DNA of 64,000 bases from NCBI GenBank assembly GCA_902168085.1, contig CABHOP010000084.1, positions 62,001 to 126,000 on the forward strand, given 5' to 3'. This DNA is from an uncultured Bacteroides sp. (GTDB lineage Bacteria; Bacteroidota; Bacteroidia; Chitinophagales; Chitinophagaceae). Each line of letters opens with the position of its first letter. Position 1 is the stretch's first letter. The position numbers and the translations under genes were made by a program. This document shows positions 1 through 7,615 of this stretch, in pieces. The notes below the pieces were generated by a model. That model did no database searches. It was not told the DNA's origin and saw only the letters and a list, made by a program, of their open reading frames with translations.

Positions 1-1
1 A

Positions 2-952
2 CCGAAGATTAACGAAATTGATAATAACCAGGTTATTTCAAAACCTTACTCATTATATGTTGGAGACAGCTCAGGAACTATATTGAATACAAACGAGGGT
101 TTCAACTATAAATATGTAGTATTCAATGGCGGTATCCCTGCCACGTCTATCATTACGGCGGGTAATAACATTTTGTTCTACCAATATAACCTGCACATTA
201 TAGAGAACAGCCTTACCGGTAATAACTCTAACCCTACCTATACAGATGTAGGTTTTGGTTTCGAGCAAAGCATTATGCACTACTGGGCAAGGTATAAGCG
301 TGTATATGTGATATCTGCCTTGGGTAAAGGCATGGTGTACAACGATGACTTTGGCGAAGTGAATAAATGGAGGCCTGTAACCGATGAAAATGTACCAGCT
401 GGCACAGAAATCACTTCTTTTACCGAGCTGAAAAGCGGTAAGCTGATAGCATTGGATAATTTCAATAAAGAAACATTCCGTCTTTCTGATCCCGGGCAGC
501 AATGGCAAAAAACTACGGGCGGCACCAAACTGCCTGCTGGCCTTTTCTACCTGACGCACAAGGAAAACACAGTGATAGCAGTAGACTACAGTGGCCAGGC
601 CGGTGCATTTTACAGTACGGATGACGGTACTACATGGAATGCCTATACAGGCTTGCCAGCAGGTGAGCCATTGCGTTGCGCTAATGCTCCATTTGACCAG
701 ACAGTGCTGATAGGTACAGAGAGCAAAGGCATTTATCGACTGAAAATAGGCACTACCAATTTTGAACCTGCCAGCATAGGCCTTACACAAAACATGACAG
801 TACGTGCGATAGTGGGTAAAGAAGATTACTATAAGAACAACCGTTCTAAAAGATATGTATACGCAGCTACCAGCAAGGGCATCTTCCGCAGTGAAGACTT
901 TGGTGATAACTGGGTAATAGTGAAAGAAGGCAACTTCGTTTCTGCTTACTAA
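2..952 (+). CDS. Asp-box (BNR-like) repeat protein, 5' end outside window
   Basis: The frame is open from the first full codon, so the start and any signal peptide lie upstream; 316 residues are visible. Four Asp-box-like turns (xDxGxxW pattern) can be read at visible residues about 113-123 (YNDDFGEVNKW), 160-168 (RLSDPGQQW), 204-212 (YSTDDGTTW) and 295-304 (FRSEDFGDNW). Such turns mark beta-propeller blades in sialidase-like, sortilin-like and Ycf48-like proteins. The catalytic arginines of sialidases are not recognisable, so enzyme activity should not be assumed. The C terminus ends without a T9SS sorting domain. It converges on the S4-domain gene with only 3 nt between stop codons. Probably exported; exact function unknown. 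Confidence 0.75.
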   Translation, partial: PKINEIDNNQVISKPYSLYVGDSSGTILNTNEGFNYKYVVFNGGIPATSIITAGNNILFYQYNLHIIENSLTGNNSNPTYTDVGFGFEQSIMHYWARYKRVYVISALGKGMVYNDDFGEVNKWRPVTDENVPAGTEITSFTELKSGKLIALDNFNKETFRLSDPGQQWQKTTGGTKLPAGLFYLTHKENTVIAVDYSGQAGAFYSTDDGTTWNAYTGLPAGEPLRCANAPFDQTVLIGTESKGIYRLKIGTTNFEPASIGLTQNMTVRAIVGKEDYYKNNRSKRYVYAATSKGIFRSEDFGDNWVIVKEGNFVSAY

Positions 953-955
953 AAT

Positions 956-1354
956 TTATAGTCCGGGTTCTTCATCAAAACCCAGGAAATCATTCAGGTC
1001 GCGTCGTTGTTTTTTAGACGGGCGGCCTGTTTTGCTAAGGCGCTTACCGGTATGGAAGCTTTCCGTCATGCGCTTATCTACTTTCTCTTCTTCCGGTGTT
1101 TTATCTACATAGTATTTTATAGCCTCTTCGTAACCTAGGCGATTGTGCAGCAGCCCTGTTACTTCTATCACCCATTTGCGGGCAGGGGTGCGTATCTCGT
1201 AAGTATCGCCCACAGCCACCGTGCGCGATGGTTTTACATTGGCACCGTGAAACTTTACTTTACCCTCATCGCAGGCATTGGTAGCCAGCGTGCGGGTTTT
1301 AAACACGCGTATCGACCATAGGTATTTATCCAGTCTCAGCTTCTCATTGCTCAT
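956..1354 (-). CDS. S4-domain RNA-binding protein (Hsp15-like)
   Basis: 132 residues from the ATG at 1354. The N-terminal half reads as an S4 RNA-binding domain (KLRLDKYLWSIRVFKTRTLA, then a GKVKFHGANVKPSRTVAVGD segment). The C-terminal half is basic and charged, as in Hsp15 (HslR), which binds free 50S subunits carrying a nascent chain. Two in-frame upstream ATGs (1369 and 1378) are possible, but homologues normally begin just before the KLRLDKYLW stretch. The gene diverges from purN across 55 bp. A weak -7-like TATCTTAG lies 4 nt before the chosen ATG. The family is certain; the Hsp15 role is inferred from length and architecture. Confidence 0.85.
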   Translation of the reverse strand: MSNEKLRLDKYLWSIRVFKTRTLATNACDEGKVKFHGANVKPSRTVAVGDTYEIRTPARKWVIEVTGLLHNRLGYEEAIKYYVDKTPEEEKVDKRMTESFHTGKRLSKTGRPSKKQRRDLNDFLGFDEEPGL

Positions 1355-1394
1355 AGTGCTAAGATACATAAATGCCAAAACCTAAACTCTTTAC

Positions 1395-1402
1395 TACCTT
1401 TG
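1395..1402 (+). promoter_or_regulatory. -7 promoter element of purN
   Basis: TACCTTTG matches the Bacteroidota -7 consensus TAnnTTTG exactly. Only 7 nt separate it from the purN ATG at 1410, so the transcript would have almost no leader. No convincing -33 TTTG was found. Confidence 0.5.
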
Positions 1403-1409
1403 CAGGCAT

Positions 1410-1976
1410 ATGCATTCCATTATCATTTTTGCTTCCGGCAGGGGCTCCAATGCCCGCGCTATCATAGATCATTTTAAAACCACAGGGCAGGCACGTGTAT
1501 CGCTTATAGTAAGTAACAAGACCGATGCCGGTGTGCTGGATATTGCAAAAGATGAGCATATACCCTTCCTGATAATAGACAGGGAAACCATAAAAGGAAC
1601 ACTACTGCTGGAACAGCTGGCAGCATATAACCCATCGCTGATAGTGCTGGCGGGCTTCCTGTGGAAGATACCGGCATCGCTGGTGGCAGCATATCCCAAC
1701 CGTATTGTGAACATTCACCCGGCACTGCTGCCCAACTATGGCGGCAAGGGTATGTATGGCCACCACGTACACAATGCCGTGCTGGCCAATAAAGAGCGTG
1801 AATCGGGCATTACCATACACTATGTAAATGAAGTGTATGATAGTGGCGATATTATAACACAGGCCAGGTGCCGTATAGAAGAAAACGATACGGCTGATAC
1901 ATTAGCCAACAAAATTCACCAGTTGGAACACTTTTTTTACCCAAGGTCAATAGAGTATCTATTGAACCACGAGTAA
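1410..1976 (+). CDS. purN: Phosphoribosylglycinamide formyltransferase
   Basis: Transfers a formyl group from 10-formyltetrahydrofolate to GAR in de novo purine synthesis. 188 residues, the usual size. The phosphate-binding GRGSN motif is at residues 10-14. The catalytic set aligns as N101 and H103 in NIHPALLP and D144 in the YDSGD loop. In E. coli PurN the loop is LDGGP, so the aspartate is kept while its surroundings differ, as is usual in Bacteroidota. dps follows 11 nt after the stop, so the two are probably co-transcribed. The -7 element lies 7 nt before the ATG. Confidence 0.96.
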   Translation: MHSIIIFASGRGSNARAIIDHFKTTGQARVSLIVSNKTDAGVLDIAKDEHIPFLIIDRETIKGTLLLEQLAAYNPSLIVLAGFLWKIPASLVAAYPNRIVNIHPALLPNYGGKGMYGHHVHNAVLANKERESGITIHYVNEVYDSGDIITQARCRIEENDTADTLANKIHQLEHFFYPRSIEYLLNHE

Positions 1977-1987
1977 AACAAGCTGTT

Positions 1988-2485
1988 ATGGCAACTAAAT
2001 CAAAGAACAACAACGTAAAGATCGGCATCACCGATGAACACCGGCAGGATGTAGCCAATGAGCTGCAACTGCTATTGGCCGATGAGCATGTACTATACGT
2101 AAAGACCCGCAATTTTCACTGGAATGTAGAAGGGCTGGAATTTGGTGTGCTGCACAAATTTTTTGAAGAGCAGTATAACCTGCTGGCCGACTGGATAGAT
2201 GAGATAGCAGAGCGCATCCGTTATATAGGCCATTATTCTACCGGCAGTATGTACGAGTTTTTGCAGAACACAAGGCTGCAGGAAGACAACGGCGGTAAGC
2301 TCCCTGCTACACAAATGTTGCAGAAATTACTGGACGACCACCAGTCTATCATCCGCAGCATACGCGAATCGATAGATAAGGTGCAGGACAAAAATGATGA
2401 CGTAGGTACGGGCGACTTCCTTACAGAGATATTGCAGAAGCATGAAAAGATAGCCTGGATGATACGTGCCCACCTGGCACAGTAG
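1988..2485 (+). CDS. dps: Dps-family ferritin-like DNA-binding protein
   Basis: 165 residues, the typical Dps size. It forms 12-subunit shells that oxidise and store iron and protect DNA during oxidative stress and starvation. The inter-subunit ferroxidase ligands are recognisable: H44 in NFHW, H56 in VLHKFF, D71 and E75 in the WIDEIAER segment. The N-terminal tail is lysine-rich (KSKNNNVK), which in Dps proteins often contacts DNA. It follows purN by 11 nt. No OxyR-type site is visible, since the promoter would lie before purN. Confidence 0.93.
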   Translation: MATKSKNNNVKIGITDEHRQDVANELQLLLADEHVLYVKTRNFHWNVEGLEFGVLHKFFEEQYNLLADWIDEIAERIRYIGHYSTGSMYEFLQNTRLQEDNGGKLPATQMLQKLLDDHQSIIRSIRESIDKVQDKNDDVGTGDFLTEILQKHEKIAWMIRAHLAQ

Positions 2486-2487
2486 CA

Positions 2488-2879
2488 TTACCAGTCGCTA
2501 CGACGCATCTGTTTTTTAAAAGATTCACGGCGCTTGGATTCCAGGCGCCTTTCTTTTGCAGCCTTACCGGGTTTGGTGGGCTTGCGCTTTTTAGGCACTA
2601 CCAGGCTTTGGGCTACCAGCTCCTGCATCTTTTGCAGGGCAATGTGTTTATTCTCCAGTTGCGAGCGGGTTTCGCTGCTTTTTACTACCAGGTAGCCATC
2701 TTTATTGATGCGGTTGGCAAGCTTGGTTTGTATCAGTTCTTTTTCTTCAGGGGTGAAGGCATGCGAGTTTTGAATATGCCACCAGGCTTCTACCATGGTT
2801 TCCACCTTATTTACATTCTGGCCGCCTTGCCACCACTGCGTGCAGTGCGATAAAATATTTCTGTGGTGAAGTTGTGCAT
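2488..2879 (-). pseudogene. arfB: ArfB/YaeJ-type peptidyl-tRNA hydrolase with a -1 frameshift at the GGQ motif
   Basis: The family is a ribosome-rescue factor carrying a GGQ peptidyl-tRNA hydrolysis motif and a basic C-terminal tail. From ATG 2879 the first frame encodes MHNFTTEIFYRTARSGGK, the typical start. One base is then missing near 2821-2826, after which the continuation GGQNVNKVETMVEAWWHI and the basic tail (KKRKPTKPGKAAKERR...) lie in another frame. Adding one G to AAGGCGGCC restores SGGKGGQNVNKV exactly. As written, the first frame stops within five codons and the remainder lacks the GGQ start. This is either a true inactivation, a recoding site, or a sequence error. The body looks otherwise intact, favouring a recent lesion or error. 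Confidence 0.85.
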
Positions 2880-2891
2880 GTGAATCGGGTA

Positions 2892-2921
2892 CAAAAATAG
2901 CGATGAATTTTCATCGCTATT
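2892..2921 (-). terminator. Rho-independent terminator after the AAA ATPase gene
   Basis: A stem of about 11 bp (ATAGCGATGA/TCATCGCTAT, loop of 4 nt) is followed on the minus strand by TTTTTGT. It lies between the AAA gene stop at 2951 and arfB. Confidence 0.8.
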
Positions 2922-2950
2922 GTATGATTAATTTTTATGAAATTCTGTGA

Positions 2951-4477
2951 TTAAAAATCCTCTTCCTCCTCATCATCATGCTCTGCACCAAAGTTGATGT
3001 TCAGCATACTGTTCAATATATCACCAAAGGCGTATCCACCGGCCTCTATTCCCTTCTTGCTGATGAGTGAGAATTCTGCCAGGCCGTGCAATAAAAACTC
3101 CATCAATAAGGTACTTTGTGCCTCATCTGCCTTGGGGTAAAACTGCTTTACGGCACCATACAGCCCATCTACACGATATAGCTTGTTTCGGTAAGCTTCA
3201 TCTGTTTCATCCTGCAGCAGTGCTACATCATTGCCCTGCCCAAACCAATCTATAATGGTTTGATAAGGATTGGATTTAGCGCGCGCACTTTCCGGTGTGC
3301 GGCCTTTCTTAAACGATTGCGGATCGGGGAAATATTGGGTGAACATAGCCCTGATAGACTGCCCCAGCAAGCGGTAGGCTACATTCATAGCACCTTCCTG
3401 TTCGCCTTCATACACCAGCTCTATCTTACCGGTGATGGCCGGTATCACGCCTATGAAATCGGCAATGCGCACCATGGTTTTTTCATAACCATCGCGCAGG
3501 GCGCGGCGCTCTGCCGTGCTCACCAGGTTTTCGAAAGCCGAAATGGTCAGCCTTGCCGATACACCACTCTTCTGGTCTACATACTCGCTTTTGCGGGCTT
3601 CCATAGCCAGTTGCTCTATCAGCAGCCGGGCCATATCGGGTACTTCTACCTTCTGCAATTGCTCCGGCAATACATCAGCCTCCTGTTCGGTAATGGCCTT
3701 CGATATTTCTATCGTGCGCGGGTAGTGGGTTATTATCTGGCTTTCTATACGGTCTTTCAGTGGCGTTACGATGCTGCCACGATTGGTATAATCTTCGGGA
3801 TTGGCGGTGAATACAAACAAAATGTCGAGCGGCAGGCGCAGCTTGAAGCCGCGTATCTGTATATCACCCTCCTGTAGTATGTTGAAGAGCGATACCTGTA
3901 TACGCGCCTGCAGGTCGGGCAATTCATTTATCACGAATATACCCCTGTGCGAGCGTGGTATGATGCCATAGTGTATCACGCGCTCATCGGCAAAGCTGAG
4001 GCGCAGGTTGGCCGCTTTGATAGGGTCCACATCGCCTACCAGGTCGGCTACCGATACATCGGGTGTAGCCAGTTTTTCGCCATAGCGCTCGCTGCGGTGC
4101 AGCCAGGTAATGGGCGTTTCATCGCCATCTTTTTCTATCATATCGCGCGCATACAGCGATATGGGTGCAAAAGGGCTGTCGTTTATTTCACTGCCGGCAA
4201 CCACGGGTATCCATTCATCCAGCAGGTTCACCATTTCGCGCGCCATGCGGGTTTTGGCCTGCCCGCGCAGCCCCAGGAATAATATGTTGTGACGTGACAA
4301 CAGTGCCCTTTCCACATCCGGGATAACCGAGTCTTCGTAACCCAGTATACCGTTGAAAGGGGATTGTTTTTTTTGAATGGCCTTTATAAGATTGGCGCGT
4401 ATCTCTTCTTTTACCGTTTTGGGCACATAGCCCGATGCCTTCAGTTCGCCTAATGTTTGAATGTTGGGATGTTGCAT
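2951..4477 (-). CDS. Magnesium-chelatase-like AAA+ ATPase
   Basis: 508 residues. The nucleotide site is a variant Walker A at residues 69-76, GLRGQAKT, with Ala where the classic motif has Gly, a variation also seen in MoxR-type ATPases. It is followed by GIFVINELPDL (Walker B-like, with N-E in place of D-E) and VFTANPEDYTNRG (sensor 1). This is the ChlI/BchI-like AAA+ clade, which normally works with a von Willebrand A domain partner to remodel or metallate client proteins. No VWA gene is adjacent here, and no chlorophyll or cobalamin chelatase context is seen, so the client is unknown. The C-terminal tail is acidic (DDEEEEDF). Two ATACATGTAT palindromes lie upstream. Confidence 0.85.
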   Translation of the reverse strand: MQHPNIQTLGELKASGYVPKTVKEEIRANLIKAIQKKQSPFNGILGYEDSVIPDVERALLSRHNILFLGLRGQAKTRMAREMVNLLDEWIPVVAGSEINDSPFAPISLYARDMIEKDGDETPITWLHRSERYGEKLATPDVSVADLVGDVDPIKAANLRLSFADERVIHYGIIPRSHRGIFVINELPDLQARIQVSLFNILQEGDIQIRGFKLRLPLDILFVFTANPEDYTNRGSIVTPLKDRIESQIITHYPRTIEISKAITEQEADVLPEQLQKVEVPDMARLLIEQLAMEARKSEYVDQKSGVSARLTISAFENLVSTAERRALRDGYEKTMVRIADFIGVIPAITGKIELVYEGEQEGAMNVAYRLLGQSIRAMFTQYFPDPQSFKKGRTPESARAKSNPYQTIIDWFGQGNDVALLQDETDEAYRNKLYRVDGLYGAVKQFYPKADEAQSTLLMEFLLHGLAEFSLISKKGIEAGGYAFGDILNSMLNINFGAEHDDEEEEDF

Positions 4478-4499
4478 GTAAACTTATCCTTCGAGGGGA

Positions 4500-4553
4500 T
4501 AAAGGTACAGGATACATGTATTCAAAAAGTTACGGTTTTGCCAATACATGTAT
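4500..4553 (-). promoter_or_regulatory. Promoter of the AAA ATPase gene with two ATACATGTAT palindromes
   Basis: On the minus strand a -7-like TACCTTTA (4507-4500, one mismatch to TAnnTTTG) lies 22 nt before the ATG. A perfect 10-bp palindrome ATACATGTAT at 4512-4521 sits between it and an upstream TTTTTG. A second identical copy is at 4544-4553, with centres 32 bp apart, about three helical turns. This arrangement fits a dimeric repressor covering the promoter. The regulator is unknown; the TACA/TGTA core resembles BlaI/CopY-type operators. Confidence 0.5.
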
Positions 4554-4576
4554 AGCATTGGTTGATTGAAGATTAC

Positions 4577-5689
4577 TTAATCATCTGTATCGCTGCTTTC
4601 TATCCAGGTATCCAGCTCCAGCAGCTTGCGCCCTTTTACTTCCTGCTTTTCGGTAAGGTCTACGATATATTCCGTTTTATCTTTGAAGGAAGTCCACTCG
4701 CCGGTTACTTTCCCGGCTTTTATAGCTACCTCCATTACGCCTATGTCTTCTTCGGTAAAAATGAATTTACCATCGGGCGAACGGGTTACATCCAGCTTTA
4801 TATATTCATCGCTATCCTGAAATCTGTAGATAGCCTGCCATGCGCACACGGGTTCTGCACAACTGCCACGCAGGCCGCGTACATATAGCTCTACCTTCAG
4901 TTCGTTATCAAACTTGCCGGTATACAGTTTGCGTTCCACCACCTCTGTTACCACCAGTTTCTTTTCTTCCTCGTCGTCATCTACGGCAGCTTTTTTCTGT
5001 TTGGCTGCTGCTGCAGCCAGTAATGCGGCGCTGTCGGAGGCGGCACCTGCCGTATCATCCGGGTACAGCATCGCGGTGAGCTTTGCACGCTCCACCTTTA
5101 TTTCGGCAGCCAGTTTTTGCTGGTATTCATCTATGGTTTCGGCTTCCAGCACATTCACAACCCTGCCCCCATACCATACATTGTTAAACCCATGTATGTC
5201 TTTTACCGTTACACAATACGTGCGGCGTGTAAGCAGGTCTTGCACAAAAATATAGCCACGCAGGCGGTACGGTACTACCCGTTCAAAGCCTATCAGTTCT
5301 TTGGGCAGGTAAGCTTTTTCCAGCTCGTAGCGGGCCAGCAACATATCGCGCCAGTGCAGCCCTGAATCGATGCCCTTTTTATTGACCGCTTTGAAATCAG
5401 CAATGATATCGGGATTGAAAGCCGGGTCGAACTGCTGCATGGCATGCAGGTTGCTGCGTAACTGATGGATGCGGTTGGTACTGATAACATCGTTGCTGGT
5501 ATAGCTATTGGCCAGCTTTACCAGGTCTTCGTATTTAGGAAACAATGCTGCATAAGCGGAATCGTCTTGCCGGGCAAGGGTAAAGAGTATTTTGTTTACC
5601 AGTGCCTCCTCAGACTTTTGCTGGGCAAAAGTACCATCGCTATATAGCAAGGCGGTTATAACAATAAGGCTATGCAACCATTGTTTCAT
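4577..5689 (-). CDS. Exported protein of unknown function
   Basis: 370 residues with a clear signal peptide (MKQWLHSLIVITALLYSDGTFAQ, cleavage near residue 23). The mature part is soluble and charged, with an alanine/lysine-rich low-complexity linker around residues 215-245 (AAAAKQKKAAVDDDEEEKK) separating an N-terminal helical domain from a C-terminal domain rich in beta-type sequence. A CAEPVC pair in the C-terminal domain could form a disulfide in the periplasm. No T9SS domain or lipobox is present. The family was not recognised. It follows the ArsC-like gene on the same strand, but a strong terminator separates them. Confidence 0.7.
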   Translation of the reverse strand: MKQWLHSLIVITALLYSDGTFAQQKSEEALVNKILFTLARQDDSAYAALFPKYEDLVKLANSYTSNDVISTNRIHQLRSNLHAMQQFDPAFNPDIIADFKAVNKKGIDSGLHWRDMLLARYELEKAYLPKELIGFERVVPYRLRGYIFVQDLLTRRTYCVTVKDIHGFNNVWYGGRVVNVLEAETIDEYQQKLAAEIKVERAKLTAMLYPDDTAGAASDSAALLAAAAAKQKKAAVDDDEEEKKLVVTEVVERKLYTGKFDNELKVELYVRGLRGSCAEPVCAWQAIYRFQDSDEYIKLDVTRSPDGKFIFTEEDIGVMEVAIKAGKVTGEWTSFKDKTEYIVDLTEKQEVKGRKLLELDTWIESSDTDD

Positions 5690-5699
5690 ATGGTGAAAA

Positions 5700-5729
5700 T
5701 AAAAAAAATAAACCCTCTTGCGAGGGTTT
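5700..5729 (-). terminator. Terminator of the scoA-scoB-arsC-like operon
   Basis: AAACCCTC/GAGGGTTT with a 4-nt loop, followed on the minus strand by a long T-rich tract (TTTATTTTTTTT). It begins at the stop codon of the ArsC-like gene. Confidence 0.85.
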
Positions 5730-6076
5730 TATAATAGGCTCAGTACATTTTCTGCGGGACGGGCTATTACTGCTTTATCGCCGGCCACCACTATAGGCCG
5801 CTGTAGTAAAACAGGATGGTCTACGATGGTTTGCAGTAGTTCCTGCTCCGTAAATTGTCTGCCTTCCAGCAAGGTAGCATAGAGCGGTTCGCCGGTGCGT
5901 ATGATGCCCGTAGCAGGTAGTTGCAGTTTGGCAAGCAATGCCTGCAATTCTTCTACCGTCAATGGTTCGTGCAGGTAAAACTTATAAGTTACAGGTACTG
6001 CCTGTTGTTGCAGTATCTCTGTAAGGGCTTGGCATTTGCTGCATTCACCATTGTGATAAACAAGTATCTCCTGCAT
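5729..6076 (-). CDS. ArsC/Spx-family thioredoxin-fold protein with CxxC motif
   Basis: 115 residues, the usual ArsC length. It begins YHNGECSKCQAL, with C12 at the position of the catalytic cysteine of glutaredoxin-dependent arsenate reductases and a second cysteine C15, giving a CSKC motif. Family members usually have CxxS or CxxC. The RPIVVAGDKAVIARP segment near the C terminus matches the conserved RP-I/V of the family. Its start codon overlaps the scoB stop by one base (TAATG), so it is translationally coupled to a CoA-transferase operon rather than to arsenic genes. It may be a thiol oxidoreductase rather than an arsenate reductase. Confidence 0.75.
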   Translation of the reverse strand: MQEILVYHNGECSKCQALTEILQQQAVPVTYKFYLHEPLTVEELQALLAKLQLPATGIIRTGEPLYATLLEGRQFTEQELLQTIVDHPVLLQRPIVVAGDKAVIARPAENVLSLL

Positions 6077-6732
6077 TAAAACGTTATTTCTTTTACATCT
6101 TCAGCTATTGTCAATCTGCCGGCAGTTTTAGCTTTTATCTCTTCAATAGTTACACCCGGGGCATATTCTATGCAACGGAAACCATCGGGCGTTACATCAA
6201 AAACACCCAGGTCGGTCACTATTTTCTTCACGCATTTCACACCTGTAAGCGGCAGTGTACAGGCAGGCAGCAGCTTGCTTTCCCCTTTCGGGTTGGTATG
6301 CTGCATCGCTACGATGATGTTCTTTGCCGCAGCCACCAGGTCCATAGCACCGCCCATGCCTTTCACCATTTTGCCCGGTATCTTCCAGTTGGCTATATCG
6401 CCGTTATCGGCCACTTCCATAGCGCCCAGTACGGTCAGGTCAACTTTACCGGCGCGTATCATACCAAAGCTCATGGCGCTATCAAAAAAGGCCGAGCCCG
6501 GCAGTGTAGTGATGGTTTGCTTGCCTGCATTTATCAGGTCGGCATCTTCTTCCCCTTCAAAAGGGAAGGGGCCCATGCCCAGCAGGCCGTTCTCGCTCTG
6601 CAATACCACGTTCACACCCTGCGGTATATAGTTCGCTACCAGTGTAGGTATACCAATGCCCAGGTTTACATAAAAGCCGTCTTGCAGCTCCTTTGCTATA
6701 CGTTGTGCTATCTGTTCTTTTGTTAAGCTCAT
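6076..6732 (-). CDS. scoB: Succinyl-CoA:3-ketoacid CoA-transferase subunit B
   Basis: Transfers CoA between succinyl-CoA and acetoacetate, joining ketone or branched-chain degradation to the TCA cycle. 218 residues, the normal length of the beta subunit. The catalytic glutamate is E47 in SENGLLGMGP; GIGIPTLVANYIP precedes it and the AMEVADNGDIANWKIPGK segment is typical. scoA lies upstream with 71 bp between, an interval that holds two small GC hairpins. The ArsC-like gene overlaps its stop by one base. Confidence 0.95.
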   Translation of the reverse strand: MSLTKEQIAQRIAKELQDGFYVNLGIGIPTLVANYIPQGVNVVLQSENGLLGMGPFPFEGEEDADLINAGKQTITTLPGSAFFDSAMSFGMIRAGKVDLTVLGAMEVADNGDIANWKIPGKMVKGMGGAMDLVAAAKNIIVAMQHTNPKGESKLLPACTLPLTGVKCVKKIVTDLGVFDVTPDGFRCIEYAPGVTIEEIKAKTAGRLTIAEDVKEITF

Positions 6733-6803
6733 ACCCTAAATCCCTAAAGGGACTTTTAAATGGTTATAAAATTTTTTATAAGCCCCCTTCAGGGGGTTGG
6801 GGG
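6733..6803. repeat. Intergenic GC palindromes between scoA and scoB
   Basis: Two short inverted repeats, TCCCT..AGGGA near 6749 and CCCCC-TTCA-GGGGG at 6783-6796, sit inside an operon. Elements of this kind (CCCTGAAGGG and CCCTAAAGGG words) recur between genes in many Bacteroidota. They could tune the relative expression of the two subunits; no function is shown. Confidence 0.4.
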
Positions 6804-7499
6804 TTATCTTTTCCTTATCGTGCGTTGCTCAATGCGTTTTTCGTAATTAGTACCCTTGAAGATGCGATGCACATAAATGCCCGGTGTATGTATCTCATTC
6901 GGGTTCAGTTGTCCCGGTTCTACCAGTTCTTCTACCTCGGCAATCGTTATTTTACCTGCCATGGCCATCATGGGGTTGAAGTTGCGGGCGGTGTCTTTGA
7001 ACACCAGGTTGCCCATCGTATCACCTTTCCATGCTTTTACAATGGCATAGTCCGAATCGAAAGCATATTCCAGCAGGTAGTCTTTACCATTAAAGTTGCG
7101 CACCTCTTTTCCTTCTGCCACTTCGGTACCCACACCTGCCAGCAGGTACACCGCCGGCATGCCATAGCCGCTGGCCATGCAGCGGGTAGCCAGTGTGCCC
7201 TGCGGCACCAGTTCTACTTCCAGCTCACCACTCAGCAGCTGGCGTTCAAATTCGGCATTCTCGCCCACATAAGATGATATCATTTTCTTTACCTGCTTTT
7301 GCTGCAATAGCAACCCGATGCCGAAATCATCCACACCCGCATTGTTAGATATGCAGGTAAGATTATTGACACCTTTGCGCACCAGCGCAGCAATGCAGTT
7401 TTCGGGTATGCCGCACAGGCCAAAGCCGCCCAGCATCAGCGTCATGCCTGATTCTATATCTTTTATAGCCTCGTCAGCATTTGCAACTACTTTGTTCAT
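6804..7499 (-). CDS. scoA: Succinyl-CoA:3-ketoacid CoA-transferase subunit A
   Basis: 231 residues from the ATG at 7499, which gives the standard N terminus [15 protein letters not shown]. An ATG 10 codons upstream is possible but adds residues absent from the family. The nucleotide-binding [13 protein letters not shown] segment near residue 25 and the [15 protein letters not shown] stretch are diagnostic of the alpha subunit. It makes a heteromer with ScoB. It is the first gene of the scoA-scoB-ArsC-like operon and diverges from a glycosyltransferase gene. Confidence 0.95.
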   Translation of the reverse strand: MNKVVANADEAIKDIESGMTLMLGGFGLCGIPENCIAALVRKGVNNLTCISNNAGVDDFGIGLLLQQKQVKKMISSYVGENAEFERQLLSGELEVELVPQGTLATRCMASGYGMPAVYLLAGVGTEVAEGKEVRNFNGKDYLLEYAFDSDYAIVKAWKGDTMGNLVFKDTARNFNPMMAMAGKITIAEVEELVEPGQLNPNEIHTPGIYVHRIFKGTNYEKRIEQRTIRKR

Positions 7500-7615
7500 C
7501 TGCAGTAAAATTTGCGCTAAAATAGGCAATTACGGGTTTGGTACGCAAAGTAGATGCGTATTCTATACATAGCTAATGGTTTATAACATATTTTTACCCT
7601 CGTTTAATAGACGGC

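Noticed and set aside
2951-4477. Assignment as magnesium chelatase of chlorophyll synthesis
   Set aside because: Only the ChlI-like ATPase is present, without ChlD/ChlH homologues or pigment genes; the general AAA+ call is safer.
5729-6076. Assignment as a functional arsenate reductase
   Set aside because: No arsenic resistance genes nearby, and the gene is coupled to scoAB; the family covers several redox proteins.
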